A DNA stretch of 64,000 nucleotides from Streptomyces sclerotialus (lineage in GTDB: Bacteria > Actinomycetota > Actinomycetes > Streptomycetales > Streptomycetaceae): the NCBI RefSeq assembly GCF_040907265.1, contig NZ_JBFOHP010000002.1, forward strand, positions 7,874,001-7,938,000. Reading direction: 5' to 3'. Made by a program: the position numbers and the translations under genes. Positions 26,040 through 35,338 of this stretch are shown here, one piece after another. Numbering within the stretch: position 1 is the first letter of the stretch; each line of letters opens with the position of its first letter. The notes under the pieces were generated by a model. The model ran no database searches, had not been told where the DNA came from, and saw only the letters and a program-made list of their open reading frames with translations.

Positions 26040-27013
26040 CAGCGGCCCTCCTCGTTCGCGTAGAAGACCCAGGAGCGCGAGGTGCGGAAGAGCACCGCGG
26101 TGACGATTGCGATGGCGATCAGCAGCACCCACGCCATCGCGGAGGCGTAGCCCATGTGCGAGGCGGTGAAGCCGCGGTCGTAGAGGTAGAGCGTGTAGAA
26201 GAGGGTCGAGTCGGCGGGGCCGCCCCGGCCGCCGCTCACCGCGAACGCCGGGGTGAACACCTGGAACGCCTGGATGGTCTGCAGCACCAGGTTGAAGAAG
26301 AGCACCGGGGACAGCATCGGCAGGGTGATCGAGAGGAACTGCCGCCACCGGCCCGCGCCGTCCACCGACGCCGCCTCGTACAGCTCCTTCGGTATCTGCT
26401 GCAGCCCGGCCAGGAAGATGACCATGGGCGCGCCGAACTGCCACACCGTCAGCAGCGCCACGGACAGCAGCGCCCAGCCGGGCCGGTTGACCCAGCCGCC
26501 GGTGTGGATGCCGAGGGAGCCGAGGAGGTTGTCGACGGTGCCGCCGTCGTTGAAGAGCGCCCGCCACACCAGCGCGATGCTCATGGACGCGCCGAGCAGC
26601 GACGGGGCGTAGAACGCCGACCGGTAGAAGCCCTTGCCGCGTTTCATCGACTTCAGTGCGACCGCCACCGCCAGCGCCAGCGCGAGTTGCAGCGGTACGG
26701 CCACCACGACGTACAGCAGGGTGTTCAGGACCGAGCGGAGCAGCCGCGGGTCCTCGGTGAACATCTGCGTGTAGTTGCGCAGGCCCACCCAGGACGGCGG
26801 GTCGAAGAGGTCGTAGTCGGTGAAGGAGAGGTAGAGGGAGACCGCCATGGGGAGGAGGGTGAGGACGGCGGCGCCCAGTACCCAGGGGGAGAGGAACACC
26901 CAGGCGGCGCCCTCCCGTTCCCGCTTCGGCCGCCGTTTCCGCGCCTGCCCGGTGGGGGCCGTGCGCTGCCGGGGGAGTGGGACCGCGGCCCGGTCCATCG
27001 CTCGCGTGCTCAC
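26039..27013 (-). CDS. Carbohydrate ABC transporter permease (MalF type)
   Basis: 324 residues with a basic N-terminus (RKRRPKREREG) and six membrane segments. The EAA loop ELYEAASVDGAGRWRQFLSITLPML is intact, and WVFLSPWVLGAAVLTLLPM marks the first helix. The GTG start at 27013 overlaps the stop of the binding-protein gene (GTGA) and the 3' end overlaps the MalG-type gene, so the three transport genes are coupled. Confidence 0.92.
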   Translation of the reverse strand: MSTRAMDRAAVPLPRQRTAPTGQARKRRPKREREGAAWVFLSPWVLGAAVLTLLPMAVSLYLSFTDYDLFDPPSWVGLRNYTQMFTEDPRLLRSVLNTLLYVVVAVPLQLALALAVAVALKSMKRGKGFYRSAFYAPSLLGASMSIALVWRALFNDGGTVDNLLGSLGIHTGGWVNRPGWALLSVALLTVWQFGAPMVIFLAGLQQIPKELYEAASVDGAGRWRQFLSITLPMLSPVLFFNLVLQTIQAFQVFTPAFAVSGGRGGPADSTLFYTLYLYDRGFTASHMGYASAMAWVLLIAIAIVTAVLFRTSRSWVFYANEEGR

Positions 27014-28287
27014 GGCCTCAGCTCCGTCCGTGCCTCGGTCAGGAAGTCCTCGGCGACCTCCCGGGGTGCCGCCTGCTCGAAGGACACCTGGTCGTAGTCG
27101 CGCTGGAAGGTCGACTGCAGGCCGTTGTCGCCGCGCGGCGGCGCGGCCGGCGGGTCCTTCAGCTTGCCCTGCAGGGACTCCTGGAGCCCGGCGACCTGCT
27201 GCTGGAAGCCGGTGACCGCCGGCAGGACGCGGGTCCGCTGGCGGCCGTTGACCGGGGTGCCGCGGTCCACGCCGAGGATGTCGGCGGCCTGGTCGGAGTT
27301 GAGCAGGAAGTCGATGAAGCGGGCCGCCTCGCGCGGATGCGCGCTGTCCGCCGCGATCCCGAGGAGCATCGACGGCTTGTAGTACTGGCCGGGGGTGCCG
27401 TCCGGGCCCGCGGGCATCGGCGCGAGCGCCAGCCGGTCCCCGTACAGCGCCTCGTAACCGGCGGACGGCGCGTCCCAGTTGAACTCGGCGACCGCCCGCT
27501 TGCGTCCCATCGGGGAGTCCTCGACCGAGCCCGCCATCTGCGTGGTGTCCTCGGCCCTGCTGACCAGCCCCTCCTTGCGCAGCTTCGAGGTGAAGGACCA
27601 GAAGCGCGCCAGGTCCGCCGCACGGAAAGCGGCCTGCCCGTCGGTGCCGTACAGCCGTTTGCCCTGCCCGCGCAGCCAGACCTCGAACCAGTCCTCCATC
27701 GAACCGGGGTCCGTCATGGGCCGCTCGTACCCGGCGGCCTTCAGCCTCCGCAGCGCCTCCGCCCAGTCGTCCCAGGTCCAGCCCGCCTTCGGGGTGTGCA
27801 GCCCGGCCTTCTTCCAGGCCTCCTTGTCGTACGCCATGGCCTGGGTGCCGACGCCCATCGGCAGCGCGTACTGCACACCGTCCACCTGCCCGGTCTTCAG
27901 CAGCCCGGAATCCATCTCCTTCGTGGGCAGGGTCTTGCGCTGGGTGCCGAGGTCCAGCAGCACCTCGGAGCCCGCGTACTGGCTGATCTGCCGGTAGTCC
28001 AGCTGGATCAGGTCGGGCACGTCGCCGCCCGCCGCCTGGGTGGCGAGCTTCTGCTTGTAGGACTCGTAGGTGGAGTAGGACGTCTGGATGTCGATGTCGG
28101 GGTGCGCCTTCTCGAAGGCGGCGACGGCCTTCTCGGTACGGGCTGCCCGGTCCGCGTTGCCCCACCAGGTGAAGCGGAGCGTGACCTTGCCGCCGGCGGC
28201 GGTGGCGGAACCACCACCGCCGCCGCAGCCCGCGAGGGCCAGACAGAGGGCGAGCGCAACGGCCGCGAGAGTTCTGGGACGCCGCAC
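27010..28287 (-). CDS. Extracellular sugar-binding lipoprotein of an ABC transporter
   Basis: 425 residues. A short lipoprotein signal (RRPRTLAAVALALCLALAGC, lipobox LALAGC) is followed by a Gly-rich linker. The mature part is a family 1 extracellular solute-binding fold (LRFTWWGNADRAARTEKAVAAFEKAHPDIDI). It captures an oligo- or monosaccharide for the two permeases downstream. The start is GTG at 28287, four bases from the cupin stop. The substrate cannot be told from sequence. Confidence 0.92.
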   Translation of the reverse strand: MRRPRTLAAVALALCLALAGCGGGGGSATAAGGKVTLRFTWWGNADRAARTEKAVAAFEKAHPDIDIQTSYSTYESYKQKLATQAAGGDVPDLIQLDYRQISQYAGSEVLLDLGTQRKTLPTKEMDSGLLKTGQVDGVQYALPMGVGTQAMAYDKEAWKKAGLHTPKAGWTWDDWAEALRRLKAAGYERPMTDPGSMEDWFEVWLRGQGKRLYGTDGQAAFRAADLARFWSFTSKLRKEGLVSRAEDTTQMAGSVEDSPMGRKRAVAEFNWDAPSAGYEALYGDRLALAPMPAGPDGTPGQYYKPSMLLGIAADSAHPREAARFIDFLLNSDQAADILGVDRGTPVNGRQRTRVLPAVTGFQQQVAGLQESLQGKLKDPPAAPPRGDNGLQSTFQRDYDQVSFEQAAPREVAEDFLTEARTELRP

Positions 28288-28290
28288 GGC

Positions 28291-29037
28291 TCACTCCCCG
28301 TAGTAGGGGAGCGTCGTGCCGGGCAGTTCGTACTCGTCGCGGCGGCCGCACATGCCGTAGCCGCCGCGCCGGGTCGGGCCCGCGGCCCGCACCCCGCCGT
28401 CAGCCAGGTGCGCCGCGTCCCCCTTCGCGAGGGCGTCGAGCTGCGTCCCGGTGCGCTCGGCCGCGGCCAGCGCCCCTTCGCGCCACCGGGCCCGCCAGTC
28501 CGCGATCTTCGGCGCGACGAGCCGGGCCGCCGCCTCGTGGAAGGCGCGCAGCGGCCCGTCGTCACCGTCCGCCAGGGCCGTACGCAGCGTCCGGTACCCC
28601 TCGACGGCGAGGTCCCGCCGCTTCCGGGCCGCCGCCTCCGCCGCGGGCCCCTCCTTCGCGGGCAGCGCGGCGGCCGCGGCGTACGTCTCGGCGTCGGCCA
28701 GCACCTCGGCAGGGAAGGTGAAGACCGCGTCCCCCGCCTCCGGCAGCCCGCCGTTCTGCATCAGGACCGTCACCCGCAGCCCGTCCTCGTTGACCATGCG
28801 GTGCACCGTCCCCGGTGTGAACCACGCGAGGACACCGGGCTCCAGCGGCGTCTCCCGGTAGCCGTCCGCGACGCTCAGCGTCTGGACGGCGCCCCGGCCG
28901 CCGGTGACGACGTACGCCTCCGTGCAGGCGAGGTGCAGATGCGGGCTGCCCCCGCACACGCCGTCGGCGGCCTCCCACTCATAGGCGCCGATGTGCGACA
29001 GACCGATGCCGCCCGGCAGCGGTGCGTCCATGACCAT
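28291..29037 (-). CDS. Cupin-domain protein in sugar ABC operon
   Basis: 248 residues. The N-terminal half is a cupin: HLHLACTEAYVVTGGRGAVQTL, then LEPGVLAWFTPGTVHRMVNEDGLRV, with His residues placed to bind a metal. The C-terminal half is helical (AETYAAAAALPAKEGPAAEAAARKRR) and ends YELPGTTLPYYGE. It is probably a sugar-acid or sugar isomerase/sensor-like protein; function unknown. GGAGGGAG precedes the ATG at 29037; an ATG six bases later is possible. The neighbours on both sides are sugar genes. Confidence 0.75.
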   Translation of the reverse strand: MVMDAPLPGGIGLSHIGAYEWEAADGVCGGSPHLHLACTEAYVVTGGRGAVQTLSVADGYRETPLEPGVLAWFTPGTVHRMVNEDGLRVTVLMQNGGLPEAGDAVFTFPAEVLADAETYAAAAALPAKEGPAAEAAARKRRDLAVEGYRTLRTALADGDDGPLRAFHEAAARLVAPKIADWRARWREGALAAAERTGTQLDALAKGDAAHLADGGVRAAGPTRRGGYGMCGRRDEYELPGTTLPYYGE

Positions 29038-29052
29038 GACCGGCTCCCTCCC

Positions 29053-30003
29053 TCACCAGGCCAGCGACTTCAGACGGCCCTCGATGCGGTGCGGGTCCCA
29101 CGCGCCGTCGGCCACCAGCACCCGGTACCGGTACGCGAAGGACTCGCCCGGCTCCAGCGCGAACTCCTCGAAGAACGCCCAGGAGAACGCCACCGTCGGC
29201 GTCGGCTCGGAACGGACGAACCAGTGCGAGGCGTGCACCGCGTCCGCGTTCTCCGGCGCGTGCGCGAAGACCAGCGTGGACTGCGCGTCCACGTCGTCGT
29301 GCGTGCCGACGAAGGCGATCCACGGCTGCTCGGCCGCGGGCGTACCCATCGTCTCCTCGTCCGTGCTGGGCCCGGCCGGGGTGAGCACCTGCCCGCCCGT
29401 GAAGTCGCGCGGCCCCCGCCAGTGCAGCCCGGTGTAGCCCGCCATCTCCCGGCCCGCCGTCGTCGGCGACCCGAAGTGCAGTGCCTCGTCACGGATGTTG
29501 GTGAGGTGGATCGACCAGTCGATCGCGTACGCGCCCGCCTCGGCGTCGGCCGAGTGCACCGCGACCGTACGCCGCTCCCGCGCCCACTCGGCACCCCCGT
29601 TCTCCACCCAGGTCAGCGACTCGCCGAAGGTCAGCCGGTCCGCGTCCGCCTCGAAGGAGTCGAAGCCGTCGTGCCGCATCGACCCGACGCGCTCGTGCAG
29701 CGGCAGGTAACCCTGGCCGTGGACGTAGGAGTTGCCGCCCCAGAAGTTCTGCCCGGAGAGATGGCTGGCGGTCATCTGCAGGCCCTTGTGCCAGCGGTGG
29801 TCGTGCGGCCGGTAGCCGCTGACCAGCCGACCGGAAAGGGTACGCAGCGGGTGTACGTACGGCTTGCGGGACTCGAAGGCCTCCGGGTCCGGGGCGTAGA
29901 CGTAGGACAACAGCTCGGTCCCACCGGCGGCCACCCGGACGCGCTCGCCGTGGGTGTGGGTGACGGTGAGCGGTGTCGTCGTGGTGCTCGGTACTGCGCT
30001 CAT
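29053..30003 (-). CDS. DUF6807 (PmoA-like) family protein
   Basis: 316 residues. The core HPLRTLSGRLVSGYRPHDHRWHKGLQMTASHLSGQ (read in two parts) and later YTGLHWRGPRDFTGG match the family of methane-oxygenase PmoA-like proteins, now DUF6807. They are common beside Gfo/Idh/MocA dehydrogenases and sugar ABC transporters and are not true PmoA. His-rich and aromatic motifs suggest a sugar-binding or sugar-modifying beta-sandwich. It lies seven bases after the Gfo-type gene. The start at ATG 30003 has AAGGAG about 13 bases away, a little far. Confidence 0.75.
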   Translation of the reverse strand: MSAVPSTTTTPLTVTHTHGERVRVAAGGTELLSYVYAPDPEAFESRKPYVHPLRTLSGRLVSGYRPHDHRWHKGLQMTASHLSGQNFWGGNSYVHGQGYLPLHERVGSMRHDGFDSFEADADRLTFGESLTWVENGGAEWARERRTVAVHSADAEAGAYAIDWSIHLTNIRDEALHFGSPTTAGREMAGYTGLHWRGPRDFTGGQVLTPAGPSTDEETMGTPAAEQPWIAFVGTHDDVDAQSTLVFAHAPENADAVHASHWFVRSEPTPTVAFSWAFFEEFALEPGESFAYRYRVLVADGAWDPHRIEGRLKSLAW

Positions 30004-30010
30004 GCTGCGG

Positions 30011-31183
30011 TCACTGCTCCTTCGGTGCCCAGTCGGGGTGGTTGCCGTGCATGGCGTGGTAGTACGGGTCGTCCGGGCCGATCTCGCCCGCGCGCACCGG
30101 CCGCCCGGTGAACGCCGACTTGTAGAGCGCGGCGAGGAATTCCAGCGTGCGGCGGGCCTCGGTGCCACTGCCGGGCGGGCGTACGCCCTTCTCCATGGCG
30201 TCGAGGAACCCTTCGAGCTGCGCGGCGTGCGAGCTGGGCACGTCGGCGGCGGGGGTGCGCCAGTGGGTGGTGCGCTGCGCGTCCTCGCGGGCGTGTGGTG
30301 CCGCGGTGTACGCCCAGTCGTCGTTGGAGTGCCCGTACAGGTGCGTCAGCTCCACCGTGGCGTCGGCGCAGTCGATACGGATGCGGCTCACCTCGTCGGG
30401 GCTGAGCACGCTGTTCACCACCGTCGCCATCGTCCCGTCGGCGAAGCGGACCAGCGCCGTGGAGACGTCCTCGCTCTCCACGTCGTGCACCAGCCGGCCC
30501 GCCATCGCACGTACCTCGGCCCAGTCGCCCAGCAGGTGCAGCAGCAGGTCCATCTGGTGGATGCCGTGGCCCATGGTCGGTCCGCCGCCCTCGGTGGCCC
30601 ACCGGCCGCGCCAGGGAACGGAGTAGTACGCCCGGTCCCGGTACCAGGTGGTCTGGCAGTGCGCGACCAGCGGCCGCCCCAGCTCCCCGGAGCGCAGCAG
30701 CTCGCGCGCGTGCACCGCGCCCGACCCGTACCGGTGCTGGAAGACGACGGAGGCGTACGGGCCCCCGGGGCCGTCCTCCTCGGCCCCCTCCGCCGCCGCG
30801 ATCGCGTCGTACTCGGCGAGCGACAGGCACAGCGGCTTCTCGCACAGCACCCAGGCACCGGCCCGCAGCGCGGCCCGGGTCTGTCCGGCGTGCAGGGCGG
30901 GCGGGGTGCCGAGGAGGACGAGCCCCGGGCGTTCGGCGGCGAGCATCTCGTCGAGGCCGCCGTAGCCGTTCACGTCGTCGCCCGCCTGGTCGCGGAAGGC
31001 GGCGAGCCGCGCCGGATCGGTGTCGACGGCGGCCACCAGCCGTACGCGGCCGTGCAGCGCGCGCAGTGCGGGCAGATGGCTCCCGGTGACGATGCCGCCG
31101 GTGCCGACGACCGCGGCACGGACGGGAAAGGAGGGGGTGGTGCCGGTGGGTGACGGCTCGGAGGCCGGTTCCGCAACGGGCAT
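30011..31183 (-). CDS. Gfo/Idh/MocA-family NAD(P)-dependent oxidoreductase
   Basis: 390 residues. Rossmann N-terminus VRAAVVGTGGIVTGSHLPAL, then the family signature WVLCEKPLCLSLAEYD (EKP Lys) and the C-terminal alpha/beta domain (GPTMGHGIHQMDLLLHLLGDW). It likely oxidises a sugar or inositol-type substrate. It is the first gene of a seven-gene leftward operon and lies just downstream of a LacI-type operator. A disordered 18-residue Pro/Ser/Glu-rich N-terminus precedes the fold. Confidence 0.88.
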   Translation of the reverse strand: MPVAEPASEPSPTGTTPSFPVRAAVVGTGGIVTGSHLPALRALHGRVRLVAAVDTDPARLAAFRDQAGDDVNGYGGLDEMLAAERPGLVLLGTPPALHAGQTRAALRAGAWVLCEKPLCLSLAEYDAIAAAEGAEEDGPGGPYASVVFQHRYGSGAVHARELLRSGELGRPLVAHCQTTWYRDRAYYSVPWRGRWATEGGGPTMGHGIHQMDLLLHLLGDWAEVRAMAGRLVHDVESEDVSTALVRFADGTMATVVNSVLSPDEVSRIRIDCADATVELTHLYGHSNDDWAYTAAPHAREDAQRTTHWRTPAADVPSSHAAQLEGFLDAMEKGVRPPGSGTEARRTLEFLAALYKSAFTGRPVRAGEIGPDDPYYHAMHGNHPDWAPKEQ

Positions 31184-31205
31184 GCCGTGAGAGCTCCCTC
31201 GGATA

Positions 31206-31218
31206 GAAAGCGCTTACC
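31206..31218 (-). promoter_or_regulatory. LacI-family operator upstream of the sugar operon
   Basis: On the minus strand this reads GGTAAGCGCTTTC, with a perfect AAGCGCTT core at 31208-31215, a textbook LacI/GalR-family operator. It lies 23 bases before the Gfo/Idh/MocA start. No LacI gene is in the window, so the repressor is encoded elsewhere. Confidence 0.65.
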
Positions 31219-31340
31219 GGCTGGCGACACTAGGCCCGCCCGCGCGCCGGGACAAGACCCCTGCAGCAACGGAGTTCTCCAGCACGAACGGCGTCCGGTA
31301 TCCGGCACGGCATCCGGGACGCCGTTACGTACGCCCCTTC

Positions 31341-32953
31341 TCACCCCCCGCGGCCCCGCCGGGACAAGGCGCTCTGCGCGGTGGCCAGTACGCGGGCGCG
31401 GCCGCCCGCGCGGAGGGCGGCGCGGGCCGCGTTCGCGCCGGGGGCGCCGTGGACGCCGCCGCCGGGGTGCGCCGAGGCGGAGGCCAGGTAGAGGCCGGGT
31501 ACCGGGGTCTCCGGGCGGCCGGTCCCGGGCAGCGGCCGGAAGAACAGCTGCTGGTGCATGCTGGCCGTACCGCCGTTGATCGCACCGCCGTGCAGATTGG
31601 CGTCCGCCGCCTGGAGCGTGGGCGGGGCGAGGATGCGGCGGGCCCGGATCCGGCCGCGGAAACCCGGTGCGAACCGCTCCACCTGCTCCTCGATGCGGTC
31701 GGCCAGCTTCTCCCGCTCGCCCGCGTCCCAACTGCCCGTCAGACCGTCAGGACCGGCGTCACCCTTCACCGTCTGCGGTACGTGCGTGTACGCCCACGCC
31801 GACTCCGTACCGGCCGGTGAGCGGCTGGCGTCCGCCGTCGTCATCTGCCCCAGCAGCGCGAACGGCCGGTCCGGCACCAACCCCATGGCGAGCTGCGCGG
31901 CGAACCGGGTCAGCGCGTCCACATCGTCCGCCACATGGACCGTGCCGGCCCGCGCGGCCTCCGGTGCCGACCACGGCACCCGGCCGTCCAGCGCCCAGTC
32001 GACCTTGAACGTACCGAAGTCCCACTGGAAACGGCGCAGATCGTCGAAGATCCGCGCCGGGAGGTGTCCCGCGCCGACCAGTTCGCGGTAGAGGACCGGC
32101 GCGGGCACGTCCGCCAGTACCGCCCGGTCCGCACGGACCCGGTCGCCGCCCGCCGTCCGGACCCCCACCGCCCGGCCGCCGCGCACCACGACCTCGGTCA
32201 CCGGCTCCCCGCACCGTACGGTGACGCCCCGCCTGGCCAGCCGTCTCACCAGCGCCTCCGTCAGCGCGCCCGCCCCGCCGACCGGCACCGGGAAGCCGAC
32301 CGCCTGGCCCAGCATCGTCAGCAGCCAGCCGTACCCGCCGCTGCCCGCCGCCTCCGGGGCCAGGTCCGCGTGGAGCGCGTTGCCCGCCAGCAGCAGCCGC
32401 CCCCCTCGCCCCGGAACTCCTCCTCACCCAGTCGGCGTACCGGCAGCACCAGACTGCGGGCCAGCCGCAGCCCGCCCGCGCCGCGCAGCCGGACCGCCAG
32501 CCGGGCCGTGGCGCGTACCGGCGGGAACGGCGTGAACAGCGCGTGCATGATGTCCTGGCCCAGCCGGTCCCAGATGCGGCATAGGTGCACCCACGCCTCG
32601 CCGTCCCCGGTCCCGAAGTCCTCCAGGCCGTCCGCGGTCACCGCCCGGTTCCGGTCGAGGACGGCGCACCGCCCGTCGGGCAGCGGATGCGCGAGGACGT
32701 GCGGGGCATGGCTCCAGCGCAGGCCGTCCCGCTGCAGCTCCAGTCCGCGCACGATCGGCGAGGCCGCCGCGAGCGGGTAGAACGCGCTGAAGACGTCGCT
32801 GACGTACTCGGGATGGACGCCGTGGTCGCTGCGGACGGCGCCGCCGGGCTCCGGCTGCGCCTCCAGCACCGTGACGCTCCACCCCGCGTCGGCGAGAAGA
32901 TTGGCGGCCACCAGCCCGTTGGGCCCCGCCCCGATCACCACCGCGTCGGTCAT
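31341..32953 (-). pseudogene. Phytoene-desaturase-like FAD oxidoreductase, frameshifted
   Basis: Read as one gene, this would be a 537-residue FAD-dependent NAD(P)-type oxidoreductase of the phytoene dehydrogenase/CrtI group. It opens DAVVIGAGPNGLVAANLLADAGW (dinucleotide motif) and ends near PETPVPGLYLASASAHPGGGVHG. The frame breaks in a run of six C at 32400-32405 (plus strand). The first 211-codon frame stops at 32318, and the second frame carries the rest, beginning GNALHADLAPEA. Adding one base to the run restores a perfect reading through EGGRLLLAGNALHADL. The rest of both halves is intact with no further stops, so this is either a very recent mutation or a base-call error. The SRPBCC gene lies just upstream. 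Confidence 0.8.
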
Positions 32954-32954
32954 G

Positions 32955-33449
32955 TCACCGCCCCGCCGGGCACTCGGAGCCCGGACCGAGCCCGGCATCC
33001 CCGGAGTCGGCATCCGGCGGCAGGTCCTCGACCACCTTCGCCAGCCGCTTGAGCATGTTGCGGTGGCGCAGCTGCAGCAGTGCGTCCAGGGCGAAGTTGT
33101 GCACCAGCCCGCCGAAGCCGCGCAGCGGGTGCTCGTCGACGATGACCAGCGTCTCCTCACCCCAGGGGCGGATGTCCAGCGCGATCCGGGCCGAGCCGAA
33201 CGGGTCGCAGAGCGCCTCCAGCTCCAGCGCCCGGGGTGGCTCGTGCCGCCGCACGACCGTCTGCCCGTCCAGCTCCAGGAGGCCCAGCCGGAGCTTGTAG
33301 CGGATGGCCGCGCCGACCTCCGGCCAGCTGCCGTCCAGCGCTTCGGAGTCGGAGGGGCCGACGACCCATTCGCCGTAACGGCGGCAGTCCGACAGCACCG
33401 CCCACACGGCGGGCGGCTTCCGGGCGATGAGCTGGTGCCGTACGGCCAT
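32955..33449 (-). CDS. SRPBCC-family protein (polyketide cyclase/START-like)
   Basis: 164 residues. A single helix-grip domain: VRHQLIARKPPAVWAVLSDC, then RYGEWVVGPSD, and the C-terminal helix ALDALLQLRHRNMLKRLAKVV. Members bind hydrophobic ligands in the internal cavity. I chose the ATG at 33449 because GGAG lies five bases upstream; a GTG at 33503 would add 18 residues but has no ribosome site. One base separates it from the FAD oxidoreductase start, so they are co-transcribed. It could present a hydrophobic substrate to that enzyme. Confidence 0.82.
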   Translation of the reverse strand: MAVRHQLIARKPPAVWAVLSDCRRYGEWVVGPSDSEALDGSWPEVGAAIRYKLRLGLLELDGQTVVRRHEPPRALELEALCDPFGSARIALDIRPWGEETLVIVDEHPLRGFGGLVHNFALDALLQLRHRNMLKRLAKVVEDLPPDADSGDAGLGPGSECPAGR

Positions 33450-33608
33450 GGGTACTCCATCCGGATCAGCCGGCGGGGCCGGCGGTGACAGCTCGCTGCT
33501 CACGCTGACGGGTGCCCCGTTATGTGTGCATTATGACCATCCGGGTACTTGATGGCCCCGACAACCACCGCGGCTCGGTCCGCGGCCGTACGTATGGAGG
33601 AGGCGGCC

Positions 33609-34625
33609 ATGGTGGCCCAGGGTGAGGGCGGCGTCGTGGTGATCACCGGGGCGTCCAGCGGCGTCGGCCGGGCGAGCGCCGAGGCGTTCGCCGCCCGCGG
33701 CTGGCACGTCGTGCTGGCCGCCCGGCGCGCCGAGGAACTGAACGAGGTCGCCCGCCGGTGCCGCGAGCACGGCAAGGGCCGCGCCCTCCCCGTCCCCACC
33801 GACGTGACCGACGCCGCCGCCGTGGACCGGCTGGCCGAAGAGGCCGTCGCCGCCTTCGGCCGGATCGACGTCTGGCTCAACAACGCCGCCGTCGCCGCCT
33901 TCGGCGCGCTCGACGAGATCCCGGCGGACGTCTGCCGCAAGGTGATCGACACCGATGTGATGGGTTACGTGTACGGGGCCCGCGCCGCGCTCACCGCGAT
34001 GCGCCGGCAGGGCAGCGGCACCCTGATCAACGTCTCCTCCGTCGTCGGCGTCTCCCCGGTCCCCTACAACGCGCCGTACGCGCTGGCGAAGGCCGCCGTC
34101 CGGTCGCTGAGCGCCAGTCTCCGCCAGGAACTGTGGCTGGAGGGCCACCGGGACGTCCACGTCTGCACGGTGCTGCCCGCCACCATGGACACGCCGTTCT
34201 TCCGGAGCGCCGCCAACTACTCCGGCCGCAAGGTCCTTCCGATGGCCCCGGTCTACACCCCCGAACGGGCGGCCCGCACCATCCTCCGCCTGGCCCGCTC
34301 CCCCCGCCGCGAGGCCTACGTCGGCCCCGCCGCCGCAGTCCTGGCCTGCCAGACCAAGCTCTTCCCCCGCCTGACGGAGAAGGCCCTGGCCTACCAGATG
34401 AACCGCGCCCACCTCTCCCGCACCGACCCGGCCCCCGACACCGCGGGCACCGTCCCCCACCCGCTGCCCGGCGGCGCCGTCCACGGCGGCTGGTCCGGCG
34501 CCCGCCGCACCGCGGGCCGCCGCCTTTTGACGGCAACGCTGGCCGCGGGCGTGGGATACGCGGTGGCGAGGGCGGTGTGCGGCCGGCAGTCACCGTGCGA
34601 CCGCGCACGGGGCTGCGGGCGATGA
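33609..34625 (+). CDS. SDR-family oxidoreductase with C-terminal extension
   Basis: 338 residues. Classical SDR core in the first 230: TGASSGVGRASAEAFAARGW, NNAAVAAFG, NVSSVVGVSPVPYNAPYALAKAAV (Ser, Tyr, Lys). The remaining ~100 residues (about 230 onward) are unusual for the family: Arg/Pro-rich, then a weakly hydrophobic stretch (TATLAAGVGYAVARAVCG) that may touch the membrane. The ATG at 33609 has GGAGGAGG directly upstream; an ATG at 33594 also fits. Divergent from the SRPBCC/FAD-oxidoreductase pair, sharing its promoter region. Confidence 0.85.
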   Translation: MVAQGEGGVVVITGASSGVGRASAEAFAARGWHVVLAARRAEELNEVARRCREHGKGRALPVPTDVTDAAAVDRLAEEAVAAFGRIDVWLNNAAVAAFGALDEIPADVCRKVIDTDVMGYVYGARAALTAMRRQGSGTLINVSSVVGVSPVPYNAPYALAKAAVRSLSASLRQELWLEGHRDVHVCTVLPATMDTPFFRSAANYSGRKVLPMAPVYTPERAARTILRLARSPRREAYVGPAAAVLACQTKLFPRLTEKALAYQMNRAHLSRTDPAPDTAGTVPHPLPGGAVHGGWSGARRTAGRRLLTATLAAGVGYAVARAVCGRQSPCDRARGCGR

Positions 34626-34691
34626 GATGACGGCGCGCGTGGGTCCGGAAGAGAAGCAGTTCCGGCTGAGTCAGGCGAATCATCACCGTCA

Positions 34692-34747
34692 CCGGTCACC
34701 GCTCACCGCTTGTCGTTCGTCGCTGTCGCCAGGCCCGCGGTGACCGG
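34692..34747. terminator. Long-loop hairpin between convergent genes
   Basis: CCGGTCACCGC (34692-34702) and GCGGTGACCGG (34737-34747) are perfect complements with a 34-base loop, between the SDR stop and the isochorismatase stop. A terminator is plausible, but the long loop and GTCACC repeats weaken it. Confidence 0.35.
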
Positions 34748-34754
34748 TTGCTGC

Positions 34755-35303
34755 CTACGGCGCGGCGAAGTCGACTTCGGACGCGGGCAGCACCCGGATG
34801 CGCCGCCCGGGGAAGTCCAGGTGCCGGAAGATCTCGTTGTGGTGCGCGATCGACTGTGCCGACGCGGCGAACGCGCCGGTGGTGGCAGGCCGTTCGGACG
34901 TGGTGTGCCCGTCCGCGACCAGCACCAGGTCGTAGCGGTGGCTCAGCGCCTGCCGTGCCGTGGTGTCCACGCAGATCTCGGTCGCGAATCCGGTGACGAC
35001 CACCTCGGTGGCGCCCAGCGCGCGCAGTGTCTTGTCGAGATCGGTGTCGAGGAACCCGTCAGCACTGTTCTTATGGACCACCGAATCGTCGGCACCGAAC
35101 GCGAGTTCAGGCACGATGCGCCATCCCTCGGTGCCCGCCTCCATCCCGCCGCCCTGGTGCTGGACCGTCACGACCGGTACGCCCGCGGCCCTGGCCCGCT
35201 CGCGGAGCCCCGCGATCGTGGCGACGGTTTCGGCGGCCCGGTACGCGAGGGGCATCAGGGCGTTCTGCATGTCGATGACGAGGAGCGCGGAGGCGTGCGG
35301 CAT
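34755..35303 (-). CDS. Isochorismatase-like cysteine hydrolase
   Basis: 182 residues with the catalytic triad of this family: Asp in LLVIDMQNALM, Lys in VVHKNSADGF and Cys in VVVTGFATEICVDTTAR. Family members hydrolyse amides, nicotinamide or isochorismate; the substrate is unknown here. No pathway genes accompany it. I start at the ATG at 35303 because the fold begins immediately (PHASALLVID). The gene is divergent from the hypothetical gene at 35339 with a 35-base gap, so the two promoters overlap. Confidence 0.85.
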   Translation of the reverse strand: MPHASALLVIDMQNALMPLAYRAAETVATIAGLRERARAAGVPVVTVQHQGGGMEAGTEGWRIVPELAFGADDSVVHKNSADGFLDTDLDKTLRALGATEVVVTGFATEICVDTTARQALSHRYDLVLVADGHTTSERPATTGAFAASAQSIAHHNEIFRHLDFPGRRIRVLPASEVDFAAP

Positions 35304-35338
35304 GCGCCCACGGTAGCGGCTCGGGCAGACTGTGCGGG

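Noticed and set aside
34681..34725. Possible direct repeats (GTCACC/GCTCACC) resembling a small array
   Set aside because: Units are short, irregular and few, without spacers of even length; not a CRISPR array.
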